Origin: Trichaptum fuscoviolaceum
Taxonomy: Eukaryota; Basidiomycota; Agaricomycetes; Hymenochaetales; Trichaptaceae
Assembly: GCA_910574455.1 (NCBI GenBank)
Contig: CAJSYZ010000011.1
Coordinates: 806,001-870,000, forward strand
Length of the DNA: 64,000 nucleotides
Direction: 5' to 3'
Position numbers and translations under genes: made by a program
In this document: positions 57,571 to 64,000 of the stretch, piece by piece
Layout: each line of letters opens with the position of its first letter
How positions within the stretch are numbered: position 1 is the first letter of the stretch
Notes under the pieces: generated by a model
Databases searched by the model: none
What the model saw: only the letters and a program-made list of their open reading frames with translations
What the model was told of the DNA's origin: nothing

Positions 57571-58445
57571 TCAATCAACTCTCTCCTTCCCTCTACCGCC
57601 TGTATCTGCCTGACCATCCTCCGAGCTCTGTGTATCGCTTTCAGAATCTCGCTTCCTTCTTCTTTTGTATGCTTCCCGGAAATAAGCAAACGCAATTCCA
57701 ATCCAGATGACGAGGAATGCCATGCCTTGCTTCACATAGAACAAGACCGGTGCGAGAAACGGAAAAACGAGATTCATCATATCCTTGGTATCCAATGTTA
57801 TAATGGTGTCAGTCACAGAAACAGCAAGCTAGAATAATGAAAACCCAACTTCTGGTTGATAGAAATCGTCCTGCTGGTAATGCCGTCCGTCCGATGCGTT
57901 TTTCTTCAGCCGGACGACTATGAGCAAACTTCATTCAGAACTAATGTGAGTAACAAGTGCGATAAATGGTATCTTTAAATGCCCACTGTGCAGGTGCCAG
58001 TGATGGCTTCAGTGGACTAAAATAGATGAAAATTTTGCGCGACGTAAAGAAACACGGCATTTTGTTGTTCGTCGTACGCTAAGGTGTATGAATGCGGATT
58101 CAGAGTTGAAGGTCAGATTTGCATCTGCAGATAGGGCACTGGCATACTCACAGACTCTCTCCAGCTCCAGTTCAACATTCGGACTCATTTCCCTATACCA
58201 TCTGTGGCACATTCATTGGTTCTTCATGAGCAGGATCTCTTCAGCAAGTCTACGTTTACTACTTACGCAAATACACCCATGATCTTTTCCCTGCTCCCTG
58301 GTCCTCTTACGACAGTAGCCAAGGGGTGCTGGAGGCCGGCCTCGGGATGAAAGTATCGTAAGACTGTCTCTCGCTGGGCCTCAGCGGACGGCGCGGATGT
58401 AATGCCCCTTACGCAGTTGATCAGTTCAGCCTTCGGGTCCTCCAT
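57571..58445 (-). pseudogene. SigF-like NTF2-fold protein, copy X, frame broken
   Basis: Five exons as in the neighbouring copy: 58445-58267, 58201-58152, 58078-57987, 57928 to about 57855, and 57783-57571. Exons 1 and 2 have exactly the lengths of copy Y (179 and 50 nt): KAELINCVRGITSAPSAEAQ, RYFHPEAGLQHPL, GPGSREKIMGVF, WYREMSPNVELELE. In exon 3, YDEQQNAVFLYVAQNFHLF is followed by TAG at 58019-58017 because two bases are missing relative to copy Y. The frame then resumes as SPLKPSLAP, GRHYQQDDFYQPE and a membrane-like VFPFLAPVLFYVKQGMAFLV end. The intact family are small NTF2-like proteins of unknown function in Agaricomycetes. The product here, if any, would be truncated at about 100 residues. 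Confidence 0.6.
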
Positions 58446-59176
58446 TTTAACGTTCTTCGCCGGTGTTTGGCAAGGGACCCAAGCTCACGCTTGTCCTGTC
58501 AAAGCCTTCGTCTATGGTTGCGGTCGCGGAGTAGCGGGACCTGGATGGAGGTGATAGACGGTGGTGCTATGACTTGCAGTTGGCCACGTCCTCTTATCTG
58601 CGCCCTGTCTGTCTACAGGAAGAAATTTACACAAATTCATAGCGGGTGCAATCCCCTCAGTCAGATCGAATCTTAATTGGAAAAACATAAAATTGTGACT
58701 ACAATTAAAACGCGTGCCGTCACGCACTATGTATGTAGTAGCAGGGTAACAGTACTATCACGCGTCGCTGGTGCGTTCAACTCGACTGCCTTCGTATCAC
58801 CTCCTACCTCTAACCCATCATCTCTTTCGACCATCTGTCAAGCTATCAAGAGGGCACCAGGCCAAAACGCCGTATCTCAACCCACAACTGAGAAGATCGG
58901 AACAGTCGCCAATGCAGACGACGACACTGATCTTTCATCTACTTAAGTCTCATTCTACGAAATACTGTGAAGACCAATCACGAAAACACTTTATATCGTA
59001 TAACAAGACGAAAGACCAAAACACCTGACAATTTTTTTTCGTACATCATAATGCATTCAGAAATGTAGATACTCCATAGAAGTGCACATATCATTCACTT
59101 TCTATGGCAAGACGAATAATATTAATCTCAAGCAGGACAACCTGAGCATGTGCATACATATACAAAAATGTACAAA
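58446..59176. other. spacer between the two NTF2-like copies
   Basis: It contains the promoter side of copy X and the 3' UTR of copy Y. No gene recognised. Confidence 0.45.
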
Positions 59177-60072
59177 TTAATCAGCCCTCAGTTTGACCTT
59201 CCCATTCTTCAATTCTTCTCGGCTCAGGCGCAGGTAGTCGACGCCTCTATGTATGAAGCTTCGAACATATGAAAACGCCCAGCTGTTCCAGGTACACGCG
59301 TATCCGGCGAACTGTTTTGTATATATGACGAGAGGCGCAAGGAGAGGGACTGTAAGGTAGAGGATGTCCTGCTCATATAGGTTAGTATCACAAACGGTCA
59401 GGACTGCCGGGGCAGTATGATTTTGAGTGTTTGTATGCGTACCTCGGGTTGATAGTAATCCTCCTGCTGCACAATATAATGCCTTCCGTTTGAACGGTTC
59501 TTCTTCATCGTCACTTTAACAAGGAGGCTGCATACGCGTTGAAGATATACATCAGTTCACGAAGAACGAGAGTGATGAATCGAGCACTAACCGTGCAGGT
59601 GTGGGCTTGAATGGACTGATGAAGATATGGAAGGTTTGCACGACGTTCAGAAATGCGACATTCTTCTGCTCATCATACACTGTCGAGTGATATTGCTTAG
59701 AATGGGGTAATTGACTTCTATTTAAGTGATCAAATCGAACCACTCACCAAATGATTCAACGTCCAAGTTCATCCGCGGGCTCATATCCCGATACCACCTG
59801 CAATAAATTCCCCGTCAGCTCATGGCCTCCCCAAGTCAAATCGTCCTATAGTATTTCGCCACATTTCCGATTCAAAGAAGGAAAGAGACATACTGATAGA
59901 TCCCTAAAATCTTTTCCCTACTTCCCGGACCCGGTGGCACACTGCATAGCGTGTGCTGAAAGCCTGCTTGTGGGTCAAAGTACCTCTCTACAGCATCCCG
60001 CTGCGCTGCAGGCGTCGGTGCCAGAGTGAGCGACTTCACTGCGTCCACAATCTCTGTGCGTGGATCGTTCAT
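59177..60072 (-). CDS. SigF-like NTF2-fold protein, copy Y
   Basis: Exons 60072-59894, 59797-59748, 59679-59592, 59527-59443 and 59368-59177 join to 197 residues. The N-terminal part (IVDAVKSLTLAPTPAAQRDA; YFDPQAGFQHTLC; GPGSREKILGIYQWYRDMSP) and the middle (VYDEQKNVAFLNVVQTFHIF; SPFKPTPARLLVKVT; GRHYIVQQEDYYQPE) form an NTF2-like alpha+beta fold of the SigF-like group expanded in mushroom fungi. The last exon has a hydrophobic stretch (ILYLTVPLLAPLVIYTKQ) that may be a membrane anchor. No catalytic function is assigned to the group. Copy X next door has the same exon plan, showing a tandem duplication. Confidence 0.75.
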
Positions 60073-60675
60073 GTTCGTGGAGGCGTTGACTGTTCGTCAA
60101 TGTTGAAAGTGTCGTATTGCGGAAGTCTTTGACTTGAATGAGGTGGATAAAGTAGAACTTTAGTCGTGCTCGCTGTTCACAGAGATGTACTCTGTCCCCT
60201 TGACAACGTCGGTGTAGGAAAGTCTGTATGCATCGCGTTTAAGGCGTGGACATGAGCTTTTGAGCACTTCAAGACTCGAGGAGTCTTAGGCCTGTGATAA
60301 CCACCCACTGCATTAAACTTCATGATGACGCGTGACGTCATTCAAGTTAGCATCACTGGCATCCATTTAGTACTACTAATTACGTCACTGCTCTTGAACG
60401 CGTAGGCTGCCACTGGCAGTGACGGAGCGTCATCAACGATCGAGACCAATGGCGCGAATACCAGTTTAAAGTATCATCGCAAAGGGTTTTTGACAAGCAC
60501 AAACTCTTGCTACAATTATGTATTATCACGCACAATCATAATGCAGATGCTTCAAGCGATACACTCAAGCTTACTAAAAAAAACAAGACTCGCAAGACTA
60601 CACAAATCTTGCCAGTGATGCACCTTATTATTTTGTACATGTATACCGTGTCGTCTATTCTCAATCTAAAGCGCC
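60073..60675. other. intergenic with a short-repeat cluster
   Basis: The promoter of copy Y lies at the left. AGTACTACTAATTACG with GGCTGCCACTGGCAGTGACG at 60369-60424 is the same kind of short-repeat cluster as at 18-28 kb. Confidence 0.4.
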
Positions 60676-63219
60676 TTATTCAATTTTCAACTTATTTTCA
60701 TCCTGGTACGTGACACCCCATCCTTGCATGATGAAAAACATCCTAAAAATCGAAGGGTTCAACACCGCTATGCAGAACAAGGAAATTACATACCATCTCA
60801 ACCGATCGGGGCGGAATAGATGGAAGGTTAAGAACCAAATGGCTGTTAGGTGAGGGATGTTTTTCAGATGCTTCACTTTATTGATGAGGTACTTCGACTT
60901 ACTGAGTTCCATATACGTGAAGAATCCAAGAGCACCTCCGCGAGCACCGCGTTTGAGGAATCTCAAGACGTCGACCCATAGCTTCATGTCCTCCGGAATC
61001 GGACGGGCACTCTTGTCAAGCAAGAATGTCAAGAGAATGCGTGTATCTATAAATATACAGTTAGGGCGGCCGCATATCCATTAAGCCGTTGAAATCACAA
61101 ATGCCAATGTGACTATCGATGAGGTGGTCAATTGTGAGTAAAAGAGTCATTTATATGTATATAGGTGACGCTTACAAGTGTCCAACAGTCCCAAGCGCAC
61201 TCGTATATGCCGCGTTTGTGAGCAAAACGGACCAATCCTCTGTAGCGAATGTCTGGAGATACAAGTTCGGACGCTATTCGATTTCACCGAATTGTAACTT
61301 CGGTCAGCATCTGTAAGGTGGTCGATAACAAGTTAAACCACACCTCATATCCGCTCGGGAACAAGTCCTTTGGTAAAAAGTCCAAACTGGGACGTTTGAA
61401 GCCCGTCGCCAAAATAGCCACGTCCGCTCGAATCTCTTGCTCTTTATCGTCTTCGTGTCTCTTTATCAGTACGCCCTTCTCGGTGAAGCACTCAGTGTCA
61501 CAACGTATGTAACGAACTAGCCCGGACCGAATATGGTCAAGAATATCGTCGTTAACAACCTACCGGTATAGATTAATGGCTGACGATTAGAGGCGAGTTA
61601 GAATGCTCACCGGCGTACTCTCAAACAACCCCGGTTTCCCCTTCGGTGCTACTGCTCCAGCTAGATTTCTGTAATGGAGCGACCGAATCATATTTTCCGG
61701 AATAAAGCTAAGAGGCATCTCCCGTCCGAAAGGCTGCATCGAAAGCATAGTATCGAAGACAACATTTCGTGGGATGATCCACTTATCGGCCCTAATACTC
61801 TCTTTACGATGATTTCTTTCACTAAGCGAGACTAAATACACTGACCTTGCAAGAATGTACACTTTCCCGGCACCTTTCTGGACAGCCCACTCGGCTGCCT
61901 CGACGCCAGACGCACCCGATCCGACAATGGCGATAGTCTTACCCTTCACATCAAGCGGCTCGGGGCCATCCTCTTGGGATCCCTCTTCCTTCTCTTCAGT
62001 CAATCCAAGGTCTAAGCTCGTCCCGGACTTCGCCTTGTCCGCATAGCTAATCCCGGCCACCGGCTGACGCGCCTCTGTAATACTGATTGCATCACTATCG
62101 TCGTCCGGAGCCGGGCCTTCGCGCGAATTGATGCTGGAAACCTCAGCTTCCTTGCCTTTTCCTTCTGTATCCTCACCAGGCTCGTCGTAACTCTTGCTAA
62201 GCTGATCTAATTCGCTAGAGTGTACAACTCGGCCACCCGCATTCTCGAATTCCTCGGTCCCGTCAAATCCGATGCGCATTGGGTCTCCGCACGTTCCAAT
62301 AGTTGCGATGACGGCGTCAAATGGGCCGTCAGGCTCCTCCTGCCCTGCAACATGGATGAGCCACTGTGAATGCGTTGCTTGCTCTGCATCCTGGTCTATG
62401 TCCGAGGACTTTCGGCGAGGACCAGTTCCATTGACTCGCTCGACTTTGACCACTTCAGTCTGAGTGATGATTTCAGTATTATGCTTGCGGAAAATAGGTG
62501 GAAATGAGAATCTACACTGAATTTTGTTCGGGACTCAAGCTTATATTCGCGCCATATACGAGTAATCTCTATTCAATGGATCAGAAGGTCTTCCGATTAG
62601 TGTTTATATGCACGCACCTCCTACGATTTCGTCTCGGTGAGGAAATCCCTCGCGCCAGAATACTCCCGGATGGAAGCGGTATATGAGGGAGTTAATTTGG
62701 AGGCCAGATGTGGAGTTCACATGGGACCAGATACCACCCACAGATTCATTTTCTAAAGTTGTGTAGTTTATTTGATTTCATTTAACTATGCGATGCCACT
62801 CACTATCATATAGCACAACATCGAAATTGTGAGCGATGCAATGTCTAGTTAACTATATCAGACTCTATCATGCAGTACGATGCCATCGAACGCACGCAGC
62901 TGAGGAAACTCCGGTAAGACCAGCGCCAATGACGGCAATTCTTCCAAATGGATTTTCAGAAGGCTGGCGGTCGGTTTTTGGGGGTGTCTAGTACAAACAT
63001 AACACGTCTGCTTTAAAATAAATAGACGAGATCGAGTAGAAGATTTACCGGTTTGAAGAGAAGTATGATAATCATTTGGAGTAGCTGGTAGTATAAATCG
63101 AAGAAGAACAAGATTATTCTGTTTGGAAGTCCTGTTAAGGTGTTCCATCGAAGTTGCAGAGGTTGCTCGAAAAACGAGTTTGGTACTGGAGCTCGTCTTG
63201 AGATGACTTTTCGCGCCAT
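60676..63219 (-). CDS. flavin-containing monooxygenase-like protein, membrane anchored
   Basis: The minus-strand gene starts at 63219 (MARKVISRR) with a hydrophobic helix (RIILFFFDLYYQLLQMIIIL), exon end 63049. Exons 62987-62896, 62844-62804 and 62752 onward give the FAD site RIAVIGAGLTGVSSA (GxGxxG), HCIAHNFDVVLYD and VGGIWSHV. Later exons give EITRIWREYKLESR, the NADPH site KTIAIVGSGASGVEAAEWA, the ATILATGF-type block VAILATGFKRPSLDF, and LYLQTFATEDWSVLLTNAAY. It ends WGVTYQDENKLKIE at 60676. A roughly 100-residue acidic insertion precedes the NADPH site. The layout fits class B flavin monooxygenases; substrate unknown. The join near 62.49 kb is unresolved: the best reading needs a 32-nt intron. 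The frame upstream of 63219 stays open to 63330. Confidence 0.75.
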
Positions 63220-63713
63220 GTGTATTGATTTTGACGATGAGGTGTTTGCGGGTGTACACTTGAGGTAACGAGGGATGATGGTTGTCAAGAGCAAGTCTTC
63301 CTGCTCCCCTTCTGCGTTCTGCTCTCTCATGAAGCATCTTAATGAAAACTACTAAATGACGTCACAAATGATAGTACATATACGCTAAGTACTATAAATC
63401 ACATGCCTATTAACGTAGTATAGTACAAACCTACTAAATATGTAGATGCATAAACCAAATATAGTCCAGATATTGTAAGTAATGAGTGTAGCGGTGATCG
63501 AGGTTACCTACATAGTACGATGTAGGGACCCCAACAATTCGTACCAGTCGCGTCCGTGTGGCGGTGTCCGCGTCCTCTCTCCTCTTCTTCCCCTCCTCCC
63601 CTCATCCTTGCTCTTTTGATCACTATTCACCACTTAGCACGGCCTTCTCACACTTATTTATCTCCCATCTGCCTTTGTACTCCAGGAAGATAATAATCGA
63701 CCCTGTCCATAAT
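63220..63713. promoter_or_regulatory. divergent intergenic region
   Basis: About 490 bp separate the start of the minus-strand monooxygenase from the start of the plus-strand gene at 63714. The right half is CT-rich (63570-63680), as often found upstream of fungal start codons. Confidence 0.5.
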
Positions 63714-64000
63714 ATGACTGGTAAGTTAGACGCCTTCTTCAAATCATAACATATATCTTAGCTCTGCACGCAAGAACCTCTCCCCTACAAGCCAGAGTCT
63801 GCCTTAAATTATTCACTAGGAAATACGTATGCCGAGCTGGACGAAAGTCATGACGAGGAAGGATGTGTTGGACGCACTGGGAAGCTTTCGGTTTTGCTAG
63901 AGCAAACGGAGACGCTCACAACGGAGAATACCCGCTTCACCGATGTCAGTCGCATCACCACTCGCCAAAGCATCCTTTCCTCTGTCTCTGGAAAATCTGC
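63714..64000 (+). CDS. 5' end of an unidentified gene, cut by the window
   Basis: Exon 1 is only 63714-63720 (ATGACTG), followed by GTAAGT. Exon 2 starts at 63820 after TTCACTAG and is open to the window end. It reads MTGNTYAELDESHDEEGCVG, then a hydrophilic, probably helical stretch (GKLSVLLEQTETLTTEN). The 7-nt first exon is inferred from the perfect donor and frame. Too short to name. Confidence 0.5.

Noticed and set aside
1..64000. CRISPR array, bacterial operon or integron-like structure
   Set aside because: No regular spacer-repeat array, ribosome-binding sites or operon layout; all genes are eukaryotic with spliceosomal introns.

Overview
The window is nuclear DNA of a filamentous basidiomycete, most likely an Agaricomycete. 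Genes carry many 45-120 bp GT-AG introns. The tRNA-Ala has an intron after position 37. The repeats include a Plavaka-type DNA transposon, a chromodomain Ty3/Gypsy element and BCS1-like, DUF6532-like and SigF-like NTF2 gene families, all typical of mushroom-forming fungi.

Layout. 1-3.8 kb: a frameshifted alpha-1,3-glucan synthase relic and a decayed 258-bp tandem repeat. 3.8-6.6 kb: two housekeeping genes on the plus strand, a WHI2-type BTB protein and LTO1. 7.2-13.7 kb: two paralogous secreted Ser/Thr-rich (mucin-like) proteins on the minus strand, with the same signal-peptide exon, intron position and TATA placement. 15.3-31 kb: an accessory island. It holds a DUF6532-type gene built partly from very small phase-0 exons, a decayed Plavaka transposase, a gene of unknown function with an in-frame TGA, a serine-protease-fold gene plus the relic of a second copy, and a BCS1-like AAA-ATPase pseudogene.

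31.6-40.2 kb: a 3'-5' exonuclease gene of the DEDDy type whose last intron has been enlarged from about 65 bp to 7.8 kb by a young antisense Ty3/Gypsy chromovirus (near-identical LTRs, 5-bp target duplication GTTAT). The retroelement is itself cut inside its integrase by a 1044-bp solo LTR. 40.2-44.3 kb: no convincing protein gene, but MITE-like elements (one complete, with a 9-bp target duplication) and a tRNA-Ala(AGC).

44.3-63.2 kb: a conserved minus-strand block. It has a nine-exon Fab1/PIKfyve-type lipid kinase without a FYVE domain, a 1503-residue multi-pass membrane protein of unknown function, a tandem pair of SigF-like NTF2-fold genes (one broken by a 2-nt deletion), and a membrane-anchored flavin monooxygenase. 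From 63.7 kb a plus-strand gene begins and runs out of the window, divergent from the monooxygenase.

Exon junctions were read by eye from splice consensus and frame continuity. Family names rest on remembered motifs, not on searches.
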